Source of the DNA: Pseudoxanthomonas sp. SL93
Lineage (GTDB): Bacteria > Pseudomonadota > Gammaproteobacteria > Xanthomonadales > Xanthomonadaceae
Length of the DNA: 64,000 nt
Direction: 5' to 3'
Assembly (NCBI RefSeq): GCF_026625825.1
Contig: NZ_CP113065.1
Location: 310,001-374,000, forward strand
This document shows, one piece after another, positions 42,140 to 52,115 of this stretch; the first letter of the stretch is position 1; each line of letters begins with the position of its first letter. The translations under genes were made by a program, and so were the position numbers. The notes beneath the pieces were generated by a model, which saw only the letters and a program-made list of their open reading frames with translations, searched no databases and was not told where the DNA came from.

Positions 42140-42759
42140 AGCGTGCGTTCCGGGACGGTGATGACGTCACCAGGCGCCACCGTGAAGTTGGTCGACAGGT
42201 CGCCACGGTTGAGGATGCGGTCCAGGCGTACCTGGTAGCTCTGGGTCGACTCGGTGCCTTTGCGATACAGGTTGGAACGGTCGGCGGCGGCGAATTCGGT
42301 GACGCCACCGGCGGCCAGCACTGCATCCAGCACGGTCATGCCGGGCCGGTAGGGAATCGACACGGGCGTGCGCACCGCGCCGGTCACGCGAACGCGCGAG
42401 AGGTATTCATGGCTGCGCAGCTCGGTCAGGATCACCGCCACCTGCGGGTCGCGCACGTAGGCAGCCAGCTTGGTCTGGATGTCCTTGGCGACGTCGTCCG
42501 GCGTGCGGCCACCGGCGGCCACATCGCCCACCAGCGGCACCGAGATCATGCCGTCGGGGCGCACCGGCACGGTGATGCCCAGTTCCGGGTTGCGCCACAC
42601 TGACACCTGCACGATGTCGTCCACCCCGATCTGGTACGCATCGACGGCGGCACTGGTCTGGGGCGGAGGCGCTTCCTTGCTGCCGGCGGAGCCGGAGGCG
42701 CAACCCGACAACATCAGGGTGCAGGCAATGGCGGCAAGACCGGCGAGAAGTCGGTTCAT
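42136..42759 (-). CDS. Polysaccharide export lipoprotein (Wza-like, short XrtA-locus type)
   Basis: This 207-residue outer-membrane lipoprotein has lipobox LSGC (Cys20), a poly_export domain (DAYQIGVDDIVQVSVWRNPELGITVPVRPDGMISVPLVGDV) and one SLBB domain (SRVRVTGAVRTPVSIPYRPGMTVLDAVLAAGG). It is much shorter than E. coli Wza (about 380 residues) and lacks its C-terminal membrane helix. This suits the short-type exporters in XrtA EPS loci, where a separate beta-barrel (here 38498-39832) may form the outer-membrane exit. It is the first gene of its operon; AGGGG lies about 9 nt before the ATG. Confidence 0.93.
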   Translation of the reverse strand: MNRLLAGLAAIACTLMLSGCASGSAGSKEAPPPQTSAAVDAYQIGVDDIVQVSVWRNPELGITVPVRPDGMISVPLVGDVAAGGRTPDDVAKDIQTKLAAYVRDPQVAVILTELRSHEYLSRVRVTGAVRTPVSIPYRPGMTVLDAVLAAGGVTEFAAADRSNLYRKGTESTQSYQVRLDRILNRGDLSTNFTVAPGDVITVPERTL

Positions 42760-42847
42760 GGATGGATCCCCTGTAGGTGCAGATGCTCAAAAGAACGCAG
42801 GCACTGGCACAATCCGGCCATTCAGGAGCGCAGGGGATCCCGGGGCG

Positions 42848-43855
42848 TCACGCCTCGTAGAACTGCCGGTACCAGTCGACGAAGCGGCGCACGCCGGTCT
42901 CGATGGAGGTGGAAGGCGAGTAACCGGTATCACGGCTGAGCGCTTCCACGTCGGCGTAGGTGTCGGGCACGTCGCCGGGCTGCATCGGCAGCAGGCGTTT
43001 CTCGGCCTTGCGCCCCAGGCAGTCCTCCAGCACCTCGATGTAGCGCAGCAGCTCGACCGGCTGGTGGTTGCCGATGTTGTAGACCCGGTAGGGCGCCAGC
43101 GAGCTGGCTGGCGTGGGATTGAGTGGGTCGTAGTGCGGATCGGGACCGGGCACGCGGTCCAGCGTGCGCACGACGCCTTCGACGATGTCGTCGATGTAGG
43201 TGAAGTCGCGCGTGTGCCGGCCGTGGTTGAACACGTCGATCGGTTCGCCCGCCAGGATCTTGCGGGTGAACAGGAACAGCGCCATGTCCGGTCGCCCCCA
43301 CGGCCCGTACACCGTGAAGAAGCGCAGGCCCGTGGTGGGCAGGTTGAACAGGTGGCTGTAGGTATGCGCCATCAGCTCGTTGGCCTTCTTGCTGGCGGCA
43401 TACAGGCTGACCGGGTGGTCCACGCTGTCCTCCACCGCGAAGGGCAGCTTGCGGTTGGCGCCGTAGACCGAGCTGGACGAGGCATAGACCAGGTGCTCGA
43501 TGCCGCGGTGGCGGCAGGCTTCCAGGATGTTGAGGAAGCCGACGATGTTGCTGTCGATGTAGGCGTGCGGGTTTTCCAGCGAGTAGCGCACGCCGGCCTG
43601 GGCCGCCAGGTTGACCACGCGCTGCGGCTGGAATGCATCGAACACCGCGTCCAGGGCGGCGCGGTCTTCCAGCGCACCCTGCGCGAAGCGGAAACCGGGG
43701 TGGGGCGTCAGCCTGGCCAGCCGTGCCTCCTTCAGGCGCGGGTCGTAGTACGCATTCAGGTTGTCGAAGCCGAACACCTCGTCGCCGCGCGCCAGCAGGC
43801 GCTCGCTGAGGTGGTAGCCGATGAAGCCGGCGGCGCCGGTGACCAGTATGCGCAT
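42848..43855 (-). CDS. UDP-glucuronate 4-epimerase-like NAD-dependent epimerase
   Basis: This 335-residue extended short-chain dehydrogenase/reductase interconverts UDP-GlcA and UDP-GalA in the cytoplasm. The nucleotide-binding motif is GAAGFIGYH. The catalytic set is SSSSVYG plus YAASKKANE (YxxxK). The segment [21 protein letters not shown] after the second strand is characteristic of UDP-glucuronate 4-epimerases, and [20 protein letters not shown] continues that signature. It ends with [17 protein letters not shown]. It lies beside a nucleotide-sugar dehydrogenase and would give galacturonate-type residues for the EPS. A UDP-HexNAcA epimerase (TviC-like) is the alternative. Confidence 0.88.
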   Translation of the reverse strand: MRILVTGAAGFIGYHLSERLLARGDEVFGFDNLNAYYDPRLKEARLARLTPHPGFRFAQGALEDRAALDAVFDAFQPQRVVNLAAQAGVRYSLENPHAYIDSNIVGFLNILEACRHRGIEHLVYASSSSVYGANRKLPFAVEDSVDHPVSLYAASKKANELMAHTYSHLFNLPTTGLRFFTVYGPWGRPDMALFLFTRKILAGEPIDVFNHGRHTRDFTYIDDIVEGVVRTLDRVPGPDPHYDPLNPTPASSLAPYRVYNIGNHQPVELLRYIEVLEDCLGRKAEKRLLPMQPGDVPDTYADVEALSRDTGYSPSTSIETGVRRFVDWYRQFYEA

Positions 43856-43896
43856 CTACGCAGTCTCGAATCGTGGGGGCTGGAAGGAGGAAAGCA

Positions 43897-45186
<1,290 letters not shown>

Positions 45187-45346
45187 GGGCGTTCAGGCGT
45201 CCTGGGCGTGGTACATGGCGTGCAAGTCTATCGGATGCGGTGCGCGTTTCCGGCGGGACTGCCCGCGGACTGGCCTGATCGCGCGGCCGATGACGTAACA
45301 GTGGGTAACTTCCGGCATGCGGCCGGACCTGTGACCCTGGGGAGTC

Positions 45347-46366
45347 ATGATGCGGATCCTGCTTTGCGGAGGTGCCGGCTACATCGGCGCCCATGCCTAT
45401 GTGGTGCTGGCCGAGCGCGGCCATGAGGTGGTGATCGCCGACAACTTCAGCAACAGTTCGCCGGGCGTGCTGGCGCGGCTGCAGGCCATCACCGGCCAGC
45501 CGGTGGCCTTCCAGCCGTTGGACCTGCGTCACCGCGAAGCGACCGTCGGGTTCTTCGCGCGCCAGCCGTTCGACGCAGTGGTGCATTTCGCCGCGCTGAA
45601 GTCCGTCGGTGAATCGTGCGAACGCCCGCTGGACTACTTCCACAACAACATCACCGGTACCCTCAACCTGCTGCACGGCATGCAGGCCGCGGGCGTGAAG
45701 CGGCTGGTGTTCAGTTCGTCGGCCACCGTGTACGGCGACCCGGCCAGGGTGCCGGTCAGCGAGGACGCCGCGCTGCAGGTCACCAATCCCTACGGGCGCA
45801 CCAAGCTGGTCATGGAAGAACTGATCGGCGATCTCTGCCGCAGCGACGCCACCTTCCATGCCGCCAACCTGCGCTACTTCAATCCGGTGGGCGCGCACGC
45901 CTCGGGCCTGATCGGCGAAGATCCCGGCGGCATTCCCAACAACCTGATGCCCTATATCTGCCAGGTGGCCGTCGGTCGCCGCGAGCGGCTGAGCATCTTC
46001 GGCGGTGACTATCCAACGCCCGATGGCACCGGCGTGCGCGACTACATCCACGTGATGGACCTGGCACGCGCGCATGCCGATGCGCTGGACTACCTGGTGC
46101 GCGAGCGGCACTCGCTCACCGTCAACCTGGGCACGGGGCAGGGCATCAGCGTGCTGCAGCTGGTCAACGCGTTCGCCGACGCATCGGCGCGCGACATTCC
46201 GTACGAGATCGTCGCGCGACGCCCGGGCGATGTCGCCGCGGTGTATGCCGACCCCACCCTGGCCAACCGCCTGCTTGGCTGGCGGGCGGAACTGGGCGTG
46301 GAGGCGATGTGCCGGGATGCATGGCGCTGGCAGGCCCAGAACCCGCAGGGTTATCCCGCGCCCTGA
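45347..46366 (+). CDS. galE: UDP-glucose 4-epimerase
   Basis: This 339-residue short-chain dehydrogenase/reductase interconverts UDP-glucose and UDP-galactose with bound NAD+. It shows MRILLCGGAGYIGAHAYVVL (TGxxGxxG-like), HFAALKSVGES, SSSATVYGDP and NPYGRTKLVMEE (catalytic Tyr and Lys). LRYFNPVGAHASGLIGEDPGGIPNNLMPYI and DGTGVRDYIHVMDLA, classic GalE segments, follow. Two adjacent ATGs exist (45347, 45350); GGGGAG precedes them. It is divergent from the dehydrogenase gene and closes the sugar-nucleotide end of the EPS locus. Confidence 0.95.
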   Translation: MMRILLCGGAGYIGAHAYVVLAERGHEVVIADNFSNSSPGVLARLQAITGQPVAFQPLDLRHREATVGFFARQPFDAVVHFAALKSVGESCERPLDYFHNNITGTLNLLHGMQAAGVKRLVFSSSATVYGDPARVPVSEDAALQVTNPYGRTKLVMEELIGDLCRSDATFHAANLRYFNPVGAHASGLIGEDPGGIPNNLMPYICQVAVGRRERLSIFGGDYPTPDGTGVRDYIHVMDLARAHADALDYLVRERHSLTVNLGTGQGISVLQLVNAFADASARDIPYEIVARRPGDVAAVYADPTLANRLLGWRAELGVEAMCRDAWRWQAQNPQGYPAP

Positions 46367-46480
46367 GCAGGCCGCGTCGTGATGCGGTTGGCAGAATGGC
46401 CGCTACATCCGCTGGCATCACAGTGGACCCTGTGCCGCCTTTGCCCGAGAATCGGCTGAACCGGCCACCAGCGCATTCCG

Positions 46481-47536
46481 TTGCCCCTCGACGCTGCACA
46501 CGACATTGCGGAACGCAACCGCTCACGCTACGGCCTGCGCATGTACCGCATGCGCGCGTTGGGCCTGGGGCTGGGCGGGTTGTGCGTGGCGGCGGTGCTG
46601 TACGAGCACACCGCGTCGACAGGCCTGTGGCTGCTGCTGGCGTTCAACGCACTGGCATGGCCGCACCTGGCCTACCTGCGCGTGCTCCAGGCGAAGAAGG
46701 AGCCGCTGCAGGCGGAATTCCAGAACCTCACCTTCGACGCGGCGAAGGGCGGATTCTGGATCGCCGCGATGCACTTCGACGCCTTGCCCAGCGTCCTGCT
46801 GGCGGTGATGCTGACGATGGACAAGGTCATCATCGGCGGCGCTCGTTTCGGCCTGCGCACGCTGGCTGCCATGGCGCTGACATGCGTGGCCGCCAGCGCG
46901 GCCTGGGGTTTCGCCTTCGAGCCCTACACCAGTTATCCGGTGGTGCTGGCGTGCCTGCCGTTCCTGGCCATCTATCCGATGGCGATCGGCGTAGCGACGC
47001 ACGCGCTGTCGCGCAAGGCGCGGCAGCAGAAGGAACTGCTGGAGAAGATGGCGCGCTTCGATGCGGCTACCGGCCTGATGAACCGGCAGCAATGGCTGTA
47101 TGCGGCGACGATGGAACTGCAGCGCTTCCAGCGCACCGGCCGGCCGGCGGTGCTGGTGTTGATCGACATCGACCGCTTCAAGGACATCAACGACGGCTAC
47201 GGCCATACCATCGGCGACGCGGTGGTGGAGGATTTCGCCCGCCTGCTGAAAGCCTGCCTGCGCGATACCGACACCGGCGGCCGCTATGGCGGCGACGAGT
47301 TCGGCATCGTCATGCCCGACACGCGCTGGGAAGAGGCCATCGTGGCCGCCGAGCGCCTGCGCCGGCAGGTGGCGGCCTTCTCGTTCACGCGCGCGGCGCT
47401 GCCGTGCACGGTCAGCATCGGCCTGTCCGAGCCGCATGCCGGCATCGCCACGGTGTCCGACTGGATCAACAGCGCCGACAGTGCGCTGTACCGTGCCAAG
47501 GCCAAGGGCCGCGACTGCATCGTGGTCGGGTGCTGA
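46481..47536 (+). CDS. MASE2-GGDEF diguanylate cyclase
   Basis: This 351-residue inner-membrane diguanylate cyclase makes c-di-GMP from two GTP. The first 180 residues form a MASE2-type sensor with several transmembrane helices (ALGLGLGGLCVAAVLYEH, GLWLLLAFNALAWPHLAYL, TLAAMALTCVAASAAWGFAF). The GGDEF domain has IDIDRFKDINDGYGHTIGD, an intact RYGGDEF (GGDEF at about 270-274) and an RxxD inhibition site (RDTD) five residues before it, so activity and product inhibition are expected. The start is TTG 46481, which keeps the conserved ERNRSRYGLR; ATG 46541 is the alternative. The build matches AdrA/DgcC, which governs cellulose in enterobacteria, so control of the adjacent EPS locus is an attractive inference. 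Confidence 0.9.
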   Translation: MPLDAAHDIAERNRSRYGLRMYRMRALGLGLGGLCVAAVLYEHTASTGLWLLLAFNALAWPHLAYLRVLQAKKEPLQAEFQNLTFDAAKGGFWIAAMHFDALPSVLLAVMLTMDKVIIGGARFGLRTLAAMALTCVAASAAWGFAFEPYTSYPVVLACLPFLAIYPMAIGVATHALSRKARQQKELLEKMARFDAATGLMNRQQWLYAATMELQRFQRTGRPAVLVLIDIDRFKDINDGYGHTIGDAVVEDFARLLKACLRDTDTGGRYGGDEFGIVMPDTRWEEAIVAAERLRRQVAAFSFTRAALPCTVSIGLSEPHAGIATVSDWINSADSALYRAKAKGRDCIVVGC

Positions 47537-47542
47537 CGCCGC

Positions 47543-48400
47543 TCAAGCCAGCAGTGCGTCGATCACGGCCTGCGGCTGCTTCATCCAGGCGAAATGGTCG
47601 GCCCGCGTGCCCAGCGCGGCGTGGTGCAGTACGGTGACGTGATGCGTGCTGGCGGGCATCTTGGCCATCAGTGCGCGCAATGAGCTTTCCGGCGCCAGCC
47701 AGTCGTCATCGAACAGCACGCCATGGATCGGCACGGCCACCTGCCGCATGCCGGCTTCCAGATCCTCGGCCATGCCGGCTGCACGATAGCGGCCACTCAG
47801 GCCCACGCGGGCCCAGTCGCGGATCAGGCTGCGTGCCTCGTCGCCGCCAAATCCCAGCCGACGACCGGGCAGGATGCCGTGCCAGTCCGCCAGCCACGGT
47901 GCGAACTGGTAGAACATCGGCAACGCATAGCCACGGGGCGCGGGAAACGTACGCCAGTGGGGCGTGCCGCTGCCGACCAGCCAGAGCTGCGCGAAGGCCT
48001 GCGGCTGTTGGCCCAGATGGCAGGCGGCGAGTTGTCCGCCCAGGCTGTGCCCACCGATCAGATGCGTGGCTGCTGGCACATGGCGCACCATTTCCGCATG
48101 GCTGAGCGGCAGGTCGTGCAGCAGCAGTTCGCGGTAACCCCAGTCGTGCTGGCGGCTGGCGCGCAGGCTGCTGCTGCCGTTGCCGCGCCATTCGTGCAGG
48201 AACACCGCGATGCCGCGTTTCGCCAGCTGCTCGGCCAGCGGCAGGTAGTGGCGCGCCGCGACCCCGAGGGCAGGGACCCACAGCAGGGCGCTGTGCGCAT
48301 GCGTGGGGATGCGTGCGATCAGCGTGTATCGGTGCCCGTCGGCGGACGCCAGCGGGAATTCGTGTGCGGCGATGTCCGCGGTAGAAGGATCCAGGTTCAT
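47543..48400 (-). CDS. Alpha/beta hydrolase
   Basis: This 285-residue serine hydrolase of the alpha/beta fold shows LLWVPALGVAARHYLPLAEQLAKRGIAVFLHEWRGNGSS (oxyanion strand) and LIGGHSLGGQLAACHL with the GHSLG nucleophile elbow (Ser near 122). HGVLFDDDWLAPESSL (acid) and the end region GTRADHFAWMKQP (His) complete the triad. It has no signal peptide. It overlaps thiD by ATGA, so both are in one leftward operon. The substrate is unknown; such proteins are often annotated as esterases or lysophospholipases. Confidence 0.85.
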   Translation of the reverse strand: MNLDPSTADIAAHEFPLASADGHRYTLIARIPTHAHSALLWVPALGVAARHYLPLAEQLAKRGIAVFLHEWRGNGSSSLRASRQHDWGYRELLLHDLPLSHAEMVRHVPAATHLIGGHSLGGQLAACHLGQQPQAFAQLWLVGSGTPHWRTFPAPRGYALPMFYQFAPWLADWHGILPGRRLGFGGDEARSLIRDWARVGLSGRYRAAGMAEDLEAGMRQVAVPIHGVLFDDDWLAPESSLRALMAKMPASTHHVTVLHHAALGTRADHFAWMKQPQAVIDALLA

Positions 48401-49206
48401 GGTGCAGGTGCGGCTCCAAAATGGTCGAGGACCACCACGTCGCTGCGGCCGGGCCGATAGCCGTCGCGCAGCGCGGCGTGCACGTAGTCCGATGCGGCAA
48501 CGCAGGCGTCCTTCATCGGCATGCCCTGCGCGCGCCGGGCGGCGATGGCCGAGGCCAGCGTGCAGCCGGTGCCGTGCGCGTCCAGCGCCAGCCGTGGATG
48601 CGCGGTTCCGGTGATGCCCAGCGCATCGGCATACAGGTCCACCACGTCGCCATCACCGGGCAGGTGTCCTCCCTTCAGGAAGACGGCGCGCGCGCCCAGC
48701 TGCAGCAGCTCGGTGGCGGCCGTCCGCATCGCGTCCAGGTCCGGGATCGCGCGCCCCAGCAGCAGCTCCGCTTCCGGCAGGTTGGGCGTCACCACGTCCG
48801 CCAACGGCAGCAACCGGGTGCGCAGCGCGTGCAGGGCGGTGTCCTCGAGCAGTTTCGCGCCGCTGGTCGCGACCATCACCGGGTCCACCACCACCGTGTG
48901 CGGGCTGTACCGTGCCAGCGCTTCGGCCACCACCCCGATGACATCGGCCGTCGCCAGCATGCCCAGCTTGACCGCGCGGATGTCGAAGTCGTCGAAGCAC
49001 GCCTCCAGCTGTGCGCGCAGGAAATCCATCGGCGGCACGTTCACCGCGGTGACGCCACGCGTGTGCTGCGCCGTCAAGGCGGCAATGGCGGACAGGCCGT
49101 GCACGCCATGCGCGGCGAAGGTCTTCAGGTCAGCCTGGATACCGGCGCCGCCGCCCGAGTCGGAGCCGGCGATGGTCAGGGCGGAAACAACGGAAGGCGA
49201 GGTCAT
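48397..49206 (-). CDS. thiD: Hydroxymethylpyrimidine/phosphomethylpyrimidine kinase
   Basis: This 269-residue ribokinase-fold enzyme phosphorylates HMP and HMP-P in thiamine biosynthesis and salvage. Conserved features are ALTIAGSDSGGGAGIQADLKTFAAHGVHG (substrate loop), VVVDPVMVATSGAKLL, DVVTPNLPEAELLLG, FLKGGHLPGD and the anion-hole LDAHGTGCTLASAIAA with the catalytic Asp. Length is standard. It is followed, with a 4-bp overlap, by an alpha/beta-hydrolase gene. No thiamine riboswitch is visible in the 49 bp upstream. Confidence 0.95.
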   Translation of the reverse strand: MTSPSVVSALTIAGSDSGGGAGIQADLKTFAAHGVHGLSAIAALTAQHTRGVTAVNVPPMDFLRAQLEACFDDFDIRAVKLGMLATADVIGVVAEALARYSPHTVVVDPVMVATSGAKLLEDTALHALRTRLLPLADVVTPNLPEAELLLGRAIPDLDAMRTAATELLQLGARAVFLKGGHLPGDGDVVDLYADALGITGTAHPRLALDAHGTGCTLASAIAARRAQGMPMKDACVAASDYVHAALRDGYRPGRSDVVVLDHFGAAPAP

Positions 49207-49255
49207 GCCGGCATTGTGCCATCCGGCATCGCGTCGAGGGCTCGCAGAAGCCGCC

Positions 49256-49933
49256 TCAGTCGCCGTTCGCCACCGGCAGTTTCCATTGCCGGTAAAGCAC
49301 GTAGCCGCTGCCGGTCAGTCCGGTCAGCAGGGCCGGCGCGAGCAGGGCGTCGTAACCGAGGTGGCGGTACAGCCACGCGCCCAGCACGCCGCCGCCCAGG
49401 AATCCGCTGATGATCAGCATGCTCAGCGTCAGTCGCCGTACCGGCAGCGGCATGCCGCGCAGGAAATGCCCCAGCCCGATGCCGAGGTCGGTGAACATGC
49501 CGCTCAGATGCGTGGTGCGCACCGCTGCGCCGCTGTAGGTGGTCACCATGGCGTTCTGCAGGCCGCAGGCCGTCGCTGCGAGCAGGGCGCCCCAGATCTG
49601 ATGCTGCTTGAACAGCGGGATCGCTGCCGCGAGCAGCAGCGACTCCAGCGCAAGTGCCACGCCATAGCGCCGGCCGAGCTGCAGGGTCTGGTCCTGGATG
49701 ATCAGGCCGCTCAGCATCGCGCCCAGGCAGAACGCGATCAGCATCCCCCACAGGTGGCCGATGGCGCGGAGGTCACCTTGTGCAAGCGCGGCGCCCAGCA
49801 GACTGGTCGTGCCGGTGAGATGGCTGACGGCCTGATGCTCGAAGCCGAGATACCCGATGACGTTGATCATTCCGGCCACACAGGCCAGCGCGATGGCGCC
49901 GATCCATACCCAGCGGGGAAGGTGGAGGCCCAT
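49256..49933 (-). CDS. YoaK/DUF1275-family membrane protein
   Basis: This 225-residue inner-membrane protein has about six transmembrane helices (WIGAIALACVAGMINVIGYL, LWGMLIAFCLGAMLSGLII, ATACGLQNAMVTTYSGAAV, LTLSMLIISGFLGGGVLGAWL). GMINVIGYLGFEHQAVSHLTGT and LQNAMVTTYSGAAVRTTHLSGMFTDLG are signatures of the DUF1275/YoaK family, whose function is unknown. The ATG at 49933 overlaps the stop of the GNAT gene by one base (TGATG), so it is translationally coupled. Confidence 0.88.
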   Translation of the reverse strand: MGLHLPRWVWIGAIALACVAGMINVIGYLGFEHQAVSHLTGTTSLLGAALAQGDLRAIGHLWGMLIAFCLGAMLSGLIIQDQTLQLGRRYGVALALESLLLAAAIPLFKQHQIWGALLAATACGLQNAMVTTYSGAAVRTTHLSGMFTDLGIGLGHFLRGMPLPVRRLTLSMLIISGFLGGGVLGAWLYRHLGYDALLAPALLTGLTGSGYVLYRQWKLPVANGD

Positions 49934-50526
49934 CAGAAATCGATCCGCATCACCGAGCGGCGTTGCGTGGGCCTCGCCACCTCGGTGAACCCACAGCGCT
50001 GGAACACGCCGCGTGCGCCCACGCGCAGCTCGCCCCACGGGATGTCGCCGTCGCCGGTCGCCATCGGGTAGCCCTCCAGCGCGACGGCACCGTTTTGCCG
50101 CGCATGGGAAATGGCGGCGGTGGCAAGTGCCTGGCTAATGCCGCGCTTGCGGTAGCCCGCGCGCACGACGAAGCAGACCACCGCCCACACCGACGGGTCT
50201 TCCTTGTCTTCGTCGCGTCCGGCCCAGGGGACGGGGGAGTTGCGCAGCGGTGCGAAGTTCGAGCGTGGCCCCACCCGGCACCAGCCCACCGGATCCGCAG
50301 CCAGATAGGCGACCAGTCCGGGCGCAGCTGCACGGGAGCGGCACACTTCCTTGCGGAGGAATGCCTCGCGCACGTCGCGCGGCATGTGCCAGTACTCACG
50401 CAACGGCAGGATGGCACGCTGGCACTGGCATTTGGCCGCTTCGCCGCGGGTCCCGAACACCGATTGCACGTGCTGCCACCGCGCACGCGTGGCCGGCCTG
50501 ACAACCACTTCATCCGCACCGTCCAC
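49933..50526 (-). CDS. GNAT-family N-acetyltransferase
   Basis: This protein of about 197 residues fits an acetyl-CoA-dependent GNAT acetyltransferase. The acetyl-CoA loop is seen in VCFVVRAGYRKRGISQALATAAISHA (R-x-x-G-x-G/A variant RKRGIS), followed by GAVALEGYPM and the C-terminal RCGFTEVARPTQRRSVMRIDF strand. A Cys-rich N-terminal part (KCQCQRA, CRSRAAAP) resembles related 'EF-hand/GNAT' proteins. The GTG at 50526 was chosen because GAGGTG lies about 8 nt upstream and longer starts run into phoH. The substrate is unknown. Confidence 0.82.
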   Translation of the reverse strand: MDGADEVVVRPATRARWQHVQSVFGTRGEAAKCQCQRAILPLREYWHMPRDVREAFLRKEVCRSRAAAPGLVAYLAADPVGWCRVGPRSNFAPLRNSPVPWAGRDEDKEDPSVWAVVCFVVRAGYRKRGISQALATAAISHARQNGAVALEGYPMATGDGDIPWGELRVGARGVFQRCGFTEVARPTQRRSVMRIDF

Positions 50527-50567
50527 CGTGCACCTCGTCGCGAAGAATGCCGGACCCTCCTGACCCA

Positions 50568-50592
50568 GCCGGGGCCTGGTGTAGGCCCCGGC
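50568..50592 (-). terminator. Hairpin downstream of phoH
   Basis: A perfect 10-bp GC-rich stem (GCCGGGGCCT 50568-50577 with AGGCCCCGGC 50583-50592) closes a 5-nt loop just after the phoH stop. No T tract follows, so it is a probable pause or terminator structure rather than a classical one. Confidence 0.45.
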
Positions 50593-50599
50593 GCGTGCT

Positions 50600-52000
50600 T
50601 CAGAGCACTTCCGACGCGTAATCCGCCAACCTCGAGCGTTCGCCACGCCGCAGGGTGATGTGCGCGCTGTGCGCCCAGTCCTTGAAGCGGTCCACCGCGT
50701 AGGTCAGGCCGGACGTGGTTTCGGTCAGGTACGGCGTGTCGATCTGCTCCACGTTGCCCAGGCAGACGATCTTGGTGCCGGGGCCGGCGCGGGTGATCAG
50801 CGTCTTCATCTGCTTGGGCGTCAGGTTCTGGGCCTCGTCGAGGATCAGGTAGCGCGACAGGAACGTACGCCCGCGCATGAAGTTCATCGACCGGATCTTG
50901 ATGCGGCTGGCCAGCAGGTCGTTGGTCGCCGCGCGGCCCCACGAGCCGCCTTCCTGGTTGTGGGTAAGCACTTCCAGGTTGTCGGTCAGCGCGCCCATCC
51001 ACGGCGTCATCTTCTCCTCCTCGGTACCCGGCAGGAAGCCGATGTCCTCGCCGACGCTGACCGTCGCGCGGGTCATGATGATCTCGCGGTAGCGCTGCTG
51101 GTCCATGGTCTGCGCCAGCCCGGCGGCCAATGCGAGCAGCGTCTTGCCGGTGCCGGCGGTGCCGAGCAGGGTGACGAAGTCGATCTCCGGGTCCATCAGC
51201 GCGTTGAGCGCGAAGTTCTGCTCGCGGTTGCGCGCGGTGATGCCCCACACCGCATGCTGGCCATGGCGGAAGTCGTCGACGATGGTCAGGGTGGCCTTGC
51301 GTTCGGCGCCGATGCGCACCACCCGCAGCTCCACCTCGTCCTCGCCGGGCAGGTAAAGGTACTGGTTGGGATGCCAGTCCTCGTCGTCCGCCATGGTCAC
51401 TTCGTAACTGGTGCGGCCCTTGTCGCTCCAGCTGCGCAGGTCGGCGTTGTGCTTGTGCCAGAAGTCTTCCGGCAACTGCAGCGCGCCGGTGTACAGCAGG
51501 CTGAAATCGTCGAGCGCGCGGTCATTCTCGTAGTCCTCGGCCACCAGTCCGCTGATCGAGGCCTTGATGCGCAGGTTGATGTCCTTCGACACCAGGATCA
51601 CCGGGACTTCCGGATGTTCCTCGCGCAGTTCCAGCACCGATGCCAGGATCTTGTTGTCCGGTGCGATGGCGCCGAACGTGCGGCCGGGATCCACCGGCTT
51701 GGTCTGGAAGTACAGCTTGCCGATATTGCTGCGCGGCTTGAGCTGCAGCCCTTGCGGGTGGTTCAGCACGATGCCGGCCTGGATGTGTTCCGCACCGGCG
51801 CCCTCGATGAGTTCATTGAGGAAGCGGCTTACCTGGCGTGCGTTGCGGCTGACTTCGGACGTGCCCTTCTTGGCGTTGTCCAGTTCCTCGATGACCTGCA
51901 TGGGCAGGAAGACGTCGTGCTCCTCGAACTTGAACAGCGCGGTGGGGTCGTGCATCAGCACGTTGGTGTCCAGCACATAGATACGCTTGCTACGGGTCAT
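50600..52000 (-). CDS. PhoH family protein with N-terminal PIN domain
   Basis: This 466-residue protein joins a PIN-type ribonuclease domain (residues 1-135: YVLDTNVLMHDPTAL and DNKILASVLEL with acidic metal ligands, VILVSKDINLRIKA) to a PhoH ATPase domain (about 250-466). The ATPase has Walker A GTAGTGKT, Walker B YLILDEAQNLTP and LGNVEQIDTPYL. PhoH2/YlaK-type proteins combine RNA unwinding and cleavage. The start at 52000 gives the standard N-terminus MTRSKRIYVLDTN. It is preceded by a 115-bp gap containing a strong hairpin. Confidence 0.94.
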   Translation of the reverse strand: MTRSKRIYVLDTNVLMHDPTALFKFEEHDVFLPMQVIEELDNAKKGTSEVSRNARQVSRFLNELIEGAGAEHIQAGIVLNHPQGLQLKPRSNIGKLYFQTKPVDPGRTFGAIAPDNKILASVLELREEHPEVPVILVSKDINLRIKASISGLVAEDYENDRALDDFSLLYTGALQLPEDFWHKHNADLRSWSDKGRTSYEVTMADDEDWHPNQYLYLPGEDEVELRVVRIGAERKATLTIVDDFRHGQHAVWGITARNREQNFALNALMDPEIDFVTLLGTAGTGKTLLALAAGLAQTMDQQRYREIIMTRATVSVGEDIGFLPGTEEEKMTPWMGALTDNLEVLTHNQEGGSWGRAATNDLLASRIKIRSMNFMRGRTFLSRYLILDEAQNLTPKQMKTLITRAGPGTKIVCLGNVEQIDTPYLTETTSGLTYAVDRFKDWAHSAHITLRRGERSRLADYASEVL

Positions 52001-52062
52001 TCAGGCAACCTCATGGAGGTGAATGTGTGAACACGGACGCTTTTGCCGCGGACAGCAGCGAA

Positions 52063-52094
52063 CCACCATGACCCGCCGCGGCGCGGGATGGTGG
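52063..52094 (-). terminator. Hairpin between bcp and phoH
   Basis: CCACCAT (52063-52069) pairs with ATGGTGG (52088-52094), and CCCGC (52072-52076) with GCGGG (52083-52087), leaving a GA bulge. The structure lies downstream of bcp on the minus strand and may end the gcvR-bcp transcript. It has no T run, and the phoH promoter must lie in the same gap. Confidence 0.45.
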
Positions 52095-52115
52095 ACAGGG
52101 TGGAAACGGATTCGG

